Origin: Triticum aestivum
Lineage: Eukaryota > Streptophyta > Magnoliopsida > Poales > Poaceae
Assembly: GCF_018294505.1 (NCBI RefSeq)
Contig: NC_057807.1
Coordinates: forward strand, 164,649,397 to 164,713,396
DNA length: 64,000 bases
Direction of reading: 5' to 3'
Shown here: piece by piece, positions 55,151 through 64,000 of the stretch
Numbering within the stretch: the first letter of the stretch is position 1
Layout: each line of letters opens with the position of its first letter
Notes under the pieces: model-generated
Databases searched by the model: none
What the model was told of the DNA's origin: nothing
The model's input: the letters and a program-made list of their open reading frames with translations, nothing else
Program-made: the position numbers and the translations under genes

Positions 55151-55770
55151 ATGGGCTATACTAAACGGGACACGACGTGGCAGAAAAAAGGAAATAAGGA
55201 AAGAAATTGGAATCCTAAGACATATTCTCTAATCTAATTTGAGAAGGACATGAGGTGACATGGAAGAATTAAGGAAGGAAATCGGGATCCTGAGACATAT
55301 TTCTAATATAATTTAAGAAGAACAGAGAACGGAGAGAGATGCACGTTGATGAACGTTGATGTCATGTGCTGCGAAAAAACAGAGGACAATTCAGACCCCA
55401 TGTACTGCACGTTACCGGGTTGAAAGTGGAAAAGTGTTCAGAAAAAAATAAAATATCAAGGAAAAACGTGATGGGGTTTGATGCTTGTTTGTGTCCATAA
55501 CCAATCCATTAAGAATACACAATGTTGGACTTATATATACACAAACACGGGATCATTACCTAGACGTCATGTGAATTATACAACGAACATTTGCACACGA
55601 AAGCAAAAAAATACACAAAACAAATTGTTTTCTTAGGCCGTTGTTGTTCCGGACAAGAAAGAAGATACCATGCTTAATGTATCCGAAGATGGACATGCTG
55701 GAGGGTGTATGGAAGAACAATTCCATCCATGTAAAATAACTTCAGGAAAAGCTTTACGTGTACGATTTTT
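55151..55770. other. No gene; contains a short internal duplication
   Basis: A block aaattggaatcctaagacat..tctaatttgagaaggac (about 55203-55250) is repeated as gaaatcgggatcctgagacat..taatttaagaagaac (about 55275-55325). The remainder shows nothing recognisable. Confidence 0.4.
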
Positions 55771-55772
55771 TT

Positions 55773-56590
55773 AGGAAAAAACTAACACCCACACATGTGG
55801 CATCTTGCACATCGCTCACACGCCTTCATTACCACTCATTTTGCCACATGTGAACAGATGACATCAGCAGAATTTTTTTTGGTTTTCGGCTTAAAATGTT
55901 TAATCTCCTAATTAAAAAATCGAATTAAAAAATTGTTTTCACCGTTAAAAATCCATCTTGACTAGATCTTCAAAACTAGACCCCATGTTTATATGTTTCG
56001 ATAATAAATATTTGACCAAAAGTTGCCATTATGTTTACACTGTAGTTACCATAGTGCTTAAACTAAAGTTGTCAGGTGACAATTTTAGTTTGTAGAGCAT
56101 GCAATTTTAGTATTTTGATGATGGCAATTCCAGTACTTTGATCATGAAAATTATTTTTTATATGAACCTTGGCAATTTTAAATGCATGTATCATGAAAAT
56201 TTTAGTTTATGGTTCATGGCAAGTCTAGTTTCTTAATTTCCCGTTTTATATATGTCAAAATTTACTTTTAAATGTAGAAGAAAATAGTTGAAACATATCA
56301 TGGCAATTTCAGTGCAATTCATGTGCAATAGACATGACAACTTTTAACCAAAAAATATCATCGAAATATATTGATATGAGATCTAGTTTCGAAGATCTCA
56401 TCGCGAGGGATTTAATGGTGAAAACGGATCTGCAATCGAATTTTTCATTTAAGAGATAAAACGTTTCAAAAACTAAAAATCCGAAAAGATCCTCACATGC
56501 ATGCATGCGGTGATGTGGCGCAGTCTGTGTGTTATAAGGCGTGTGGGCGGGTTTCGCTCCCACCACACGTGTGAGCGTTAGCGTTGTCCT
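55773..56590. mobile_element. Long-inverted-repeat (MULE-like/foldback) element
   Basis: Left arm ctaacacccacacatgtgg..ctcacacgcc (from ~55782) and right arm ggcgtgtgggcgg..ccacacgtgtgagcgttag (to ~56583) are inverted. Imperfect complementarity continues about 220 bp inward: attgttttcaccgttaaaaa vs its inverted form near 56410-56425, and ctagatcttcaaaactagac vs gatctagtttcgaagatctc. The ~350-bp centre is AT-rich with repeated caattttagt blocks. Long arms suggest a non-autonomous Mutator-like element. A convincing 9-bp TSD was not found because the flanks are T runs. Confidence 0.6.
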
Positions 56591-56597
56591 TTTTTTA

Positions 56598-56800
56598 TTG
56601 TTTGATATAAGTAACTCATTAGGATGGTCAATCTGCGAGTATGATATGCTTTGTCACTATTTATAGACATCTCATCTACATCATCATATTTTTATTGTCT
56701 GATGTTAATAATTCACTAGGATTGTTAATCTGTCAGTGTGATATGTTTTTTCACTATTTATGGATGCCTGATCTACATTGTCATACTGAAATTAGATGAA
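56598..56800. repeat. Imperfect tandem duplication (~100-bp unit)
   Basis: ttattgtttgatataagtaa..gtcactatttatagacatc..catcatatt is followed by ttattgtctgatgttaataa..tcactatttatggatgcc..gtcatac. A third relative is at about 58595-58740. Non-coding. Confidence 0.6.
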
Positions 56801-56851
56801 AAATGTCATGTGTATATGAGTGTTCTTACTTTAATATTATGTTCCTATTTT

Positions 56852-56936
56852 CTAAATTGGATCTAGGAATAATATGACATATAAACACATATGTTCTCGT
56901 GCTAATGTCCAACATACTTAATGTAATTTATAAGTA
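56852..56936 (+). repeat. Dispersed repeat unit B, copy 1 (copy 2 at 57937-58021)
   Basis: ctaaattggatctaggaata ... taatttataagta, 85 bp, with only about two mismatches between copies, in direct orientation. In the second location it follows unit A by about 20 bp; here it lies 1.7 kb from unit A. Confidence 0.88.
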
Positions 56937-57020
56937 AGGTGTGTTTTTCCAATTTTTTCATCCTTTCACCGTCGAAAAGATTTTATAGAAATAGATATAG
57001 ATATAGATTTTATATACCCA

Positions 57021-57023
<3 letters not shown>

Positions 57024-57061
<38 letters not shown>
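57024..57061. repeat. (AT)n microsatellite
   Basis: An uninterrupted alternating AT run of about 38 bp. Overlapping frames are artefacts. Confidence 0.92.
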
Positions 57062-57063
<2 letters not shown>

Positions 57064-57373
57064 GAGTTATTGCTTCTTATCATCGTAATTTCGTCTGTCC
57101 ACACATAATTAATTTTGGTCCGACAAGCCGCTAACGAGGTGGTACTAAAATAATGTACATGTCTGATTTTTAGTCCACTAACAGAAAAATTAGTCTCCTG
57201 AGCCAGAAGTCGGAGTGGGCCGGCGAGCCAGCGGCTTCGTAAAAAACATTTACGCATGAGGCGATTCGATCTCACGACCCGCACTGCCACTCTTCCGCCT
57301 GCAACCAACTCACTTATGCCCGAGGCAAAAAAATACTCGCTGGCGAACACTCGAACCAAAAACCTGTCGCCTA

Positions 57374-57683
57374 CTCCCTCCTTTCCGGTTTATAGGGCTT
57401 ATCTCAAAATTTTAGTTTTTCCAATTTGGTTGTTTCCCATCACATGTTCAGATTTCAAGGTGCATTAAATCATTGCATGCAAGTATTAAGAGAAAATTGA
57501 CCAATGCATGTAATTTATGCATGCATGCATTGCAATTAATGCATTGGTAAACATACTTTTTTGAGGAAAACAAGAGCATTAATTTGGGTGCTTTTGCAAA
57601 CTCCAAAAGATATTCCACCACTCACCATCTACCTTGGTTGGTGAGATTTTTGAATTGAGCCTTATAAACCGGAAAGGAGGGAG
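57374..57683. mobile_element. Stowaway MITE, 310 bp, TA target
   Basis: Ends are CTCCCTCCTTTCCGGTTTAT and ATAAACCGGAAAGGAGGGAG, a perfect inverted repeat of about 20 bp extended by agggcttatctcaaaa / ttgaattgagcct. TA is on both sides. No ORF. Confidence 0.92.
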
Positions 57684-58067
57684 TAGTACATAACGAAGCT
57701 GCCAACCGAGCTAGCCTGCGTTGTTGATTAAAAATAAGATTGATTAAGATAATACATAGTCTCACCTCGCTCTCTCATACCCAATCTACTCAATTTATAT
57801 ACATTTTTGTGTTTTTTGGGTGTCAGGAAGATATCTAGGAGATCATAACAGAAAATAAAGGAGAAAAAGGAGGCTAATTAACTGGAAAGCGAGGCAATCA
57901 ATCTTCAATATATGATAAAATGGTATGACATATAGGCTAAATTGGATCTAGGAATAATATGACATATAAACACATATGTTCTCATGCTAATGTCCAGCAT
58001 ACTTAATGTAATTTATAAGTAGCTCATGCGTTCTATTTATGATGCAAAATCTAATACGTTTTAGTTA

Positions 58068-58571
58068 ATGAACAACACATTCATACAATATGAAAAAAAC
58101 TCTCATGCAGACAAGCAATTGGGGTCGCGATCTCCAGTCATGGAAACCAAGGAACAAAGAAGGAGAAAAGACAGAGAGCGGTATGCACGAATGACGAACA
58201 AAGAAAAACAGAAAAAACTAGAAAAACGCCGTGAAGTCTATCAGCAAAGCAAAAAAAATAAAGATCCAACCCAGTTGGAAAACAAATGCACACAAGGGAG
58301 GAAGAAATGTGCAAACATGGAACCAACACAAAAGGCAAAAAATTGTGCACATGAAAGACAGAAATATGCAAATATGCAGCTAGAACAAAAGAAAGCTAAA
58401 ATAAAGCAAATTGTAGCTAATCATGAGTTGAAGCGCAACAGACCATGCAATGATTCAATTGCCATGGTTAACCCTAAGAAATTAGTACATCTATACGACG
58501 AGGACTTCATGGTTAGCACACACAACATGAGCATATATGCATGGACACCCAATAAAGTACCTCACTTTTAA
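58068..58571 (+). pseudogene. Fragment of Helitron Rep/helicase protein N-terminus
   Basis: 167 codons from ATG 58068 to a TAA at 58569. The sequence is strongly basic and repetitive: RRRKDRERYARMTNKEKQKK, GRKKCANMEPTQKAKN, ERQKYANMQLEQKKAKIKQI are three runs of an ~30-residue R..YA(N/R)M..EQK module. They are followed by RPCNDSIAMVNPKK, which resembles the segment joining these modules to the rest of plant Helitron helicase-like proteins. Full proteins exceed 1000 aa and continue into the HUH replication initiator and Pif1-like helicase domains, which are absent here. It sits 0.6 kb upstream of a Helitron 3' end. A truncated, non-functional remnant is most likely. Confidence 0.6.
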
Positions 58572-59110
58572 TAACCAAGTATTAAAAGTTTGACATTTTT
58601 ACTGTCTGATATGAGTAACTCAATACAAGTCCTAGGTGTACAGCATTTTTATTGTGAGTGATGGTCAATGTCCCGGTATGATATGATTTGTCAATAGGCA
58701 TCGATGATCCAATCTACACCGTCGTACTTAAGTCGGACAAAAAACAAAATGTATATGGCAATGCTCTTACTTTAAATATATATGAAAATCCTTTGAATTA
58801 GTAATTAAACTCTTGAAGAATATGCTTCAAAGTCAAAAAATAGGCATCTGACTAAAGTCCTCCATGCGCCCCTTCCTCTCCAAGAACAACCCTTGCACCA
58901 ATTGTTTCTCCCACTCAAAACCTCTTCGATGCACAACTCGTCTTTGACCCTAGGGTACTGAGGAGTTGAAGGAGGCACCGTTGGAGGAAATGAGTATAGT
59001 TCTTCACATCTTTGCCCCATGGTTTGGATAAAAAAAATTCTAAATGGGCTCACTAACCAAAATGAAGATTGCACTTTGACTAAATCCTCCATGATTGAAA
59101 TAAATAAACT

Positions 59111-59147
59111 AAATCGACCCGTAGCAATGCACGGGCATGTTTCCTAG
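59111..59147 (+). other. Helitron 3' terminal hairpin and CTAG end
   Basis: aaatcgacccgtagcaatgc acgggcatgtttcctag, immediately followed by T. It is the best preserved of the Helitron ends in the window. Confidence 0.8.
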
Positions 59148-59607
59148 TATACACCAAAGTGGCAAATGTCTGCTTTCGTGTGGTTTGTAAGAGCATCTAC
59201 AGCCGGGCGCCTCAACCCACCTCATACGCCCGGGCGGGCCGCCCGGTCTCTATCCAGTCGCAAAATTTTGACTCAGATGGGCGCCTCAAACGGGCCTCAA
59301 ACGCCCGGGCTGACCGACACCTCTCATATCCAGCCCAAATATGGGGCGGATATGGGGGCGCTCGGGCGCACCCGGGCACGCCCGCCACGTCGGACCAAAC
59401 AGCCCGACGCCACTGCAAATTGCAGCAAATCCACCCCAAGACCCGCCGGATCCATTTGCTATCTCCTCTCTTCTTTCTCCTCCGCGCCGTCCGTCTCACA
59501 ACTCCGCCGCCACATGCGCTCCACAGCTGTTCCTAGCCTCTACAACGCTAGCTCTGGCAGAGCAGTCCTCTCTTCCCTCCTCGCCGCGAGGGACGTCCTC
59601 ACCAGCC
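59148..59607. other. GC-rich unassigned segment
   Basis: It contains repeated cgcccgggc/cgggcgc blocks (cctcatacgcccgggcgggc, ctcaaacgcccgggctgacc, gggcgcacccgggcacgccc), then a CT-rich stretch and cgccgccacatgcgctc-like coding-looking DNA. Overlapping frames on both strands (up to 167 aa) have no recognisable domain. Possibly a promoter/5' fragment carried by a transposon. Confidence 0.35.
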
Positions 59608-60322
59608 CGGACTGTAGGAACGTTGTATGGGAAACAAAAAATTTCCTACGCTCACCAAGATCAATCTAGGAGATGGACATCTACGAGAGAAGAGATTGGA
59701 TCTACATACCCTTGTAGATTGCTAAGCGGAAGCGTTAAAAAACGCGGTTGATGTAGTCGAACGTCTTCGCGATCCAATCATGATCCGTCCCGCGAACTCT
59801 CGATCTAGCGCCGAATGTATGGCACCTCCACCTTCAACACACATACGGCTTGATGACACCTTCACCTCCTTGATCCAACGAGCGATGGTGAAGTAGTAGC
59901 TCGCGTCCTCCGGCAGCACGACGGCATGGTGGCGGTGGTGGTGGAGAAATCTCGGCAGAGCTTCGCTAAGCACTATAGAGAAGAAGATGGCTATGAGGGA
60001 GAGGAGGAGGAGCGTCGTGGCACGAATAGATCTGTATGGGTGCGGCTGCCCTCCCTCCACCTCTCTATATATATGGGTAAGGGAGGAGGAGGGGGCCCCC
60101 CTAGATCCCATCTAGGGGGCCGACGGCCACCAAGGGGAAACCCTAGATGGGTTTTGGTGCGCCTCCCCTCGGGAGCCTTGCCCCCAAGGCAAAGGGGGTG
60201 GCTGCCCTAGGGGAGTGCCCCCACCCCTTCTGGTTACGTGGGAACGGGTGTGGGGCGCACAACCCCTTAGTGGGATGATTTGCCCCCTCCCCTTGGCCCA
60301 TGGGCCCCCCAACACTTGCCGA
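59608..60322. mobile_element. LTR-retrotransposon end (element G), left part
   Basis: It starts TGTAGGAACGTTGTATGGG, a start I associate with an abundant Triticeae LTR family, and runs through a TATA-like ctctatatatatggg (about 60061-60076). The LTR-like text resumes at about 62135 after the inserted CACTA/RALF segment and continues to 62908, where a second CACTA element begins. The distal end and any TSD lie outside what can be seen. Confidence 0.5.
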
Positions 60323-60592
60323 CACTACTAGGAAAAACACTACCAGTAGCGTTGGTTTTTTCGTAGCAGTAGCGCGCTTTCCCGCGCTACTACTAAGAAG
60401 CTACAACTAAATTTTAGCAGTAGCGCGTTTTTTACCCCGCGCTATAGCTACTCCTTACTACTAGTAGCGTGTCATTCTCCCCCCACGCTACTACTATTCT
60501 AAGTACTAGTAGCGTGCCATTCTTTCCCCACGCTACTACTATTCTAAGTACTAGTAGCATGCCATTCTTCCCCCACGCTACTGCTAAGTAAT
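60323..60592. repeat. CACTA terminus and 45-bp subterminal repeats
   Basis: After CACTACTAGG come short agtagcg/cgctact motifs in both orientations, then three 45-bp units at 60460-60504, 60505-60549 and 60550-~60590 (actagtagcgtgccattct..ccacgctactactattctaagt). Such subterminal arrays are transposase-binding regions in CACTA elements. Confidence 0.85.
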
Positions 60593-61705
60593 TAGAATTT
60601 TTTTTTTAAAAAATTACATGGAATATTCATGGATGGAAAACAAGACATATCCAACGCAAAATAAAAGAAGGTCACAGAACCATCTTAGCACTTGCAGCAT
60701 TCATGGATACAACATTGAACATCTCAACTCAAAGAGATCACGAGATACCATTTATACATCAGACACACACAACCGTCACCAAAAGGTGGGTACCTTCCCT
60801 AGCGTTCCACCACCAACCTAACATGACCGGATGCCCTCTTCACTCAGATCTAAAGATGATGGATGGATGCACCCAACAGCTTTGTCGCGGACGGCGACAG
60901 AGGAGAAGATCTTTGCACATACCTTCAAACTCTGTCGCTATCTTCTACCAGTAAATGAAAACAGACCTTACTTATCAGAGAAGCAAATGTGAAATTGTTC
61001 AGATTAGATGTATTCAACAGAGACACTTCAATCATAGAGCTCAATATCTACTAGCTTAAATTCAAATGCTTTATTCAATATTGTGATATCATACTGGACT
61101 CTGGCTGCACACTAACTACTCTGTGAGGTTTCCATCTAAGAAACTATCTAGAGAGATTGTAAACGACTAGTCAGAATACGTAAACAACAAACTTCATGAA
61201 AGGAAGAGAAGACGCCGCGCGAAGGGCCCAAGCAGCAATCGGTCAGCAACACAAAATCCAACTTATCTAGGTAGTCATTCACAATTCAGCAACGAACCGG
61301 AAACTAGTGACAGCTTGTTTGTGGTGTCATCCGTTGCTTCAGCATCGTTGCAAAGTTCAATAGTGCCTCCTACTCCTAGCGTGGGATACATTTTTCATCC
61401 GTTAGTCGTTATTGACCCAGCAAAAAACATACAGGAAAGACTAGGGGGATCACAACCAAGCCTTGTCTGGATCTATAATATAACACTCCATACAATCCAG
61501 GTTTCTCCGTGTAATAATATCTTGGGAATTGGAATCGAATCTTAGTTACATATAGGAGTACTACAGGTAGTACATACACGGACACATTATATTATTGATA
61601 TATGATCCAGCAAAATACTGACCCAGCAAGCAAAACACACACGAAACGAGCAGCGGCCGCCTTCTGGATGCAGCAGCTTTGGCAATCAGTTACTACTGTA
61701 GTTAC

Positions 61706-62059
61706 CTAGGAAGGGTCATCGTCGCAGCAGCGGGTGATGGACTCGCAGCCGCGGGTGTAGGGGTTGGCGGTGGTGCTGACGCGGCAGTTGTAGTAGGAAA
61801 CCCCTGGCCGGGAGCACAGCACGGCGTCCCCCCACAGCGCGTCGTAACTGATGTACCTCCGCCCGCCGCCGGTCGCCCACAACAGCCGCCCGTGCGCCAC
61901 CGGTTCCGCGCCCATCTGCGCTGCCTCCACCCTCATGTCTACGTCCATGTCTAGGGTGGCGATGGTGATGGCGCCGTGGCCTCCTCTCCCCTACACGAGC
62001 AGCAGCAGGAGGAGGAGGATTAACGGCGGCAGCACGGGGGTGGCCGCCCTTGGACGTAT
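61706..62059 (-). pseudogene. RALF: RALF-like peptide gene with one in-frame stop
   Basis: RALFs are secreted plant peptide hormones that alkalinise the apoplast through CrRLK1L-type receptors. The minus-strand frame encodes a hydrophobic signal-like stretch (PVLPPLILLLLLLLV), then TAG at 61993-61991, then in the same frame a short propeptide (MRVEAAQMGAEPVAHGRLLW) and the mature domain RRYISYDALWGDAVLCSRPG, SYYNCRVSTTANPYTRGCES, ITRCC, ending DDDPS and TAG at 61706. The YISY receptor-binding motif, YYNC and the four conserved cysteines (C-x8-C and C-x5-C) are intact; one extra Cys follows. No ATG precedes the signal stretch at the expected place; an ATA at 62059-62057 stands there. Length (~118 codons) is normal. 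If the assembly is right, the peptide cannot be secreted normally. An ATG at 61948 would give a leaderless product. Confidence 0.82.
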
Positions 62060-62134
62060 TACCGAAGGAGGAGGGGGAGGGGGAGCTGAGATCTCAAAGA
62101 GTGAAACAGTTGCTCTGGCTGGATCTTTCCTCCC

Positions 62135-62908
62135 TGGAAACCCCTTTCGGTGATGCTGGTCATCACCCGATACCCCCGGAACAATTCCGGACTCCAATAC
62201 CCTTCGTCCAATATATCAATCTTCACCTCCGGACCATTCCGGAGTTTCTCATCACGTCCGATATCTCATCCAGGACTCCGAACAACCTTCGGTAATCACC
62301 ACATGGACTCAACTATACTTATATAGTCACCAAACGTTAAGTGTGTAGACCCTGCAGGTTCGAGAACAATGCAGACATGACCGAGACACCTCCACAGTCA
62401 ATAACCAATAGCGGGACCTGGATGCCCGTATTGATTCCTACATATTCTACGAAGATCTTGGTCGAACCTCGATGCCAAGGATTCAACTAATCCCGTATGC
62501 AGTTCCCTTTGTCTATCGTTATGTTACTTGTCCGAGATTCGATCGTCGGTATCTCCATACCTAGTTCATTCTCATTACTGGCAAGTCTCTTTACTCGTTC
62601 CATAATACAAGATCCTGTGGCTAACTCATTAGTCACATTGCTTGCAGGCTCATTGTGATGCTATATTACCGAGTGGGCCCTGAGATACCTCTCCGTCATA
62701 TAGAGTGACAAATCCCAGTCTTGATCCATGCCAACTCAACAGACACCCTCGGAGATACCTGTAGAGCACCTTTATAGTCACCAAGTTACGTTGCGACGTT
62801 TGATACAGACAAGGTACTCCTCCGGTGTCAGTGAGTTGCATGATCTCATGGTCATAGGAACATATATTTGTGTCAGGACCCCGATCCTAAGTCACACCGA
62901 TCTAGCAT
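62135..62908. mobile_element. LTR-retrotransposon end (element G), right part
   Basis: Starting around ctggaaacccctttcggtga, the sequence contains repeated cggaac/ttccgg pairs (cccccggaacaattccggac, ccggaccattccggagtttc), a style characteristic of one Triticeae LTR family that also has the 59608 start. No ORF is supported. It is interrupted at 62909 by a CACTA element. Confidence 0.45.
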
Positions 62909-63424
62909 CACTACAAAAAAAGGACACATCCGTGACATTTTGGGCCGAACGAATTTTTTTGTCATACTTATGACACTTCTATGACGATATTTGTGACAAA
63001 ACCAGGTATCATCATAGATGTGGTGGGCTCCTACTTCTATGACAAAAAATCATGAAAGAAAATGGGCTTTTCGTCCTAGGCGGGCGGGAGACGCAGCTTG
63101 ATATTCTTTAGGCCGTCCATGACAGAAAAAACCGTGGTAGAAGCGAGGGTGAGGAAAATATCGGGGTGTTCCCGGTTACGGTGGGTGGTCGGGGCCGAGC
63201 GATGCACGGAGGTTTGCGCATTTCTCTCGTACACGCACGCGCGTGGGTGCGAGGCGTTGGGCTCTAACTGAACCAGAGCAAGGCGTTCGCCTACTGAACC
63301 CGAGCGATTGCACTGCAAGCTACGCGTTACTGAACATGAGCGATCGATCGATGGCTGTTAACTGAACCCGACGAGCGATTCCTTCGCTACTGCTACTAAC
63401 TGAAGTCGATCGATGCTGCCTCTA

Positions 63425-63800
63425 GATGAACAGTGAGCGTTGCTGGGGGGGGGGGTTGGATGAACAGTTCCCAGTGGGGGTGGATGAACAGGATCCCGTG
63501 GTGTTACCTCTGGATGAATAGGACCCCGATCGATCGAGCCGGTTGGGGCTGGATGAACAGGACGACCCCATGGAGGGCTGAATGAACAGTAGCCCGTGGA
63601 GGGGTGGTTGAACAGGAGCCCGTGGAGGGGGCTGGTTGAACAATAGACGGTGGAGTAGCGCGTGGTGGAAGCTGGATGAACAGGAGCCCGTGGATGAATA
63701 GTCGTAGGTGGAGGCTGGAGGAGGTCGATGGTGGATGAACAGTAGCACGTGGAGGCCAGAGGAGGTCGACGGTGGAGATGAACAATATCCCGTGGAGTCC
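63425..63800 (+). repeat. Array of GGATGAACAG-(n)-CCCGTGG motifs
   Basis: About twelve units of 25-40 bp built on ggatgaacaggagcccgtgg, with variants gttgaacaatagacggtgg and ggatgaacagttcccagtgg. They lie within the CACTA subterminal region. Minus-strand Ser-rich frames over it (159 and 137 aa) are repeat artefacts. Confidence 0.8.
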
Positions 63801-64000
63801 CATTTTATGGTACGCCACACCCCTCCCGATGAACAGGACCCCCATTTCGACCGTAGCGCTCCAACACAAGTCTGTTTCCTCTGTTTTGCGGTATGCCACA
63901 CCCCTACCGATCAACATACCCCGTTTCGATCGTAGGAGGTCAAACAGAAGTCCGTTTCCTCCGTTTTGCGGTACGCCAGACCCCTCCCGATGAAGAGGAT
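63800..64000 (+). repeat. Tandem ~75-80-bp repeat (ttttgcggtacgccacaccc)
   Basis: ttttatggtacgccacaccc, ttttgcggtatgccacaccc and ttttgcggtacgccagaccc mark successive units, each followed by ctcccgatgaacagg-type and gtttcgatcgtag-type text. The last unit is cut by the window end. Confidence 0.8.

Larger units (their letters stand above)
57684..59147 (+). mobile_element. Helitron remnant with intact 3' terminus (plus strand)
   Basis: It ends cgacccgtagcaatgcacgg gcatgtttCCTAG followed by T (59148). The stem CCCGT-GC / GC-ACGGG about 10 bp before CTAG is the standard Helitron 3' structure. It contains repeat units A and B and a Rep/helicase N-terminal fragment (58068-58571). The 5' end was not found; the left border given is simply the MITE edge. 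Confidence 0.65.
60323..62134. mobile_element. CACTA-ended segment carrying a RALF gene remnant
   Basis: It begins with a CACTA terminus (CACTACTAGGAAAAACACTA) followed by subterminal tandem repeats. Then come about 1.1 kb of unassigned, non-repetitive-looking DNA (60600-61700) and a RALF-like gene on the minus strand. No matching ..TAGTG 3' terminus was found before LTR-like sequence resumes at about 62135. Either the 3' end was deleted or two events are superposed. The right border is approximate. Confidence 0.5.
62909..64000. mobile_element. 5' part of a CACTA transposon running out of the window
   Basis: It starts CACTACAAAAAAAGGACACA after ..ctagcat, with the following subterminal text cgtgacattttgggccgaac and several tatgaca/tgtcata motifs characteristic of a common Triticeae CACTA family. 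The likely TSD copy is CAT. No transposase is within the visible kilobase; only subterminal repeat arrays are present. Confidence 0.85.

Noticed and set aside
57021..57359. 112-codon minus-strand frame
   Set aside because: Its C-terminal part is translation of the (AT)n microsatellite (Ile-Tyr repeats) and the rest matches no domain.
61315..61545. 76-codon frame in the CACTA/RALF segment
   Set aside because: Composition is plausible but no family is recognised; neither splice structure nor continuation supports a gene.
63422..63917. Minus-strand Ser/Pro-rich frames (159 and 137 codons)
   Set aside because: Translation of the CACTA subterminal tandem repeats; the repeating SCSS/FIHH pattern follows the DNA repeat.

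Overview
The window is plant nuclear DNA, almost certainly from a Triticeae grass (wheat, Aegilops, rye or barley group). It is dominated by nested transposable elements of types typical of those genomes: Stowaway and Tourist MITEs, Athila-type gypsy elements with LTRs ending ..GACGTATCA, CACTA elements starting CACTACAAAAAAAGG or CACTACTAGGAAAA, and Helitrons ending in a CCCGT..ACGGG hairpin plus CTAG. I see no bacterial, organellar or CRISPR features. Coordinates of element ends were read by eye from terminal motifs and target-site duplications (TSDs). Family names are from memory and less certain than the structures. || Layout. 1-7.4 kb: an AT-rich, unclassified TE-derived flank carrying a solo LTR (2036-3705, TSD GTTGT) and a decayed LINE ORF1. 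7.7-11.5 kb, minus strand: the one apparently intact host gene, a seven-exon diacylglycerol kinase of the plant C1-domain class (about 707 aa), with a probable 5' leader exon and promoter at 12.15-12.35 kb. 11.7-14.15 kb: its upstream side is packed with MITEs and a 1-kb hAT element with a perfect 8-bp TSD. 14.1-16 kb: unassigned sequence with an assembly gap (14591-15039). || 15.97-53.64 kb is one nested complex. A minus-strand Helitron of about 1.1 kb was split by a gypsy LTR retrotransposon (H, 17057-53613, TSD AACAC, minus strand). H's pol was split by an Athila-like complex (C, 20662-43630, TSD GGGAG, minus strand). The left LTR of C holds a plus-strand, gag-only LTR element (B, 21922-32614, TSD TACAC). 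The interior of C holds a related Athila-like copy (D), itself hit by a solo LTR (E, 39399-40905). H's 5' LTR carries another solo-LTR-like insertion (F, 48653-53339, TSD AGGCA). All retroelement ORFs read here carry stops or frameshifts except the long B gag segment. || 53.65-59.15 kb is a Helitron-rich mosaic with three hairpin/CTAG-type ends, a long-inverted-repeat (MULE-like) element, a Stowaway MITE, and a fragment resembling the N-terminus of a Helitron Rep/helicase protein. 59.6-62.9 kb is part of an LTR interrupted by a segment that starts with a CACTA terminus and carries a RALF-peptide gene broken by one in-frame stop. 62.9-64 kb is the start of a second CACTA element running out of the window. 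|| Most notable: (1) the RALF gene remnant beside a CACTA end; (2) three different LTR families here carry arrays of short CGG..CCG palindromes just upstream of their TATA boxes; (3) an LTR-like GC-rich module upstream of the env-position ORF of the Athila-like element; (4) a gag-only element with nearly identical LTRs and repeated PPT-like motifs.
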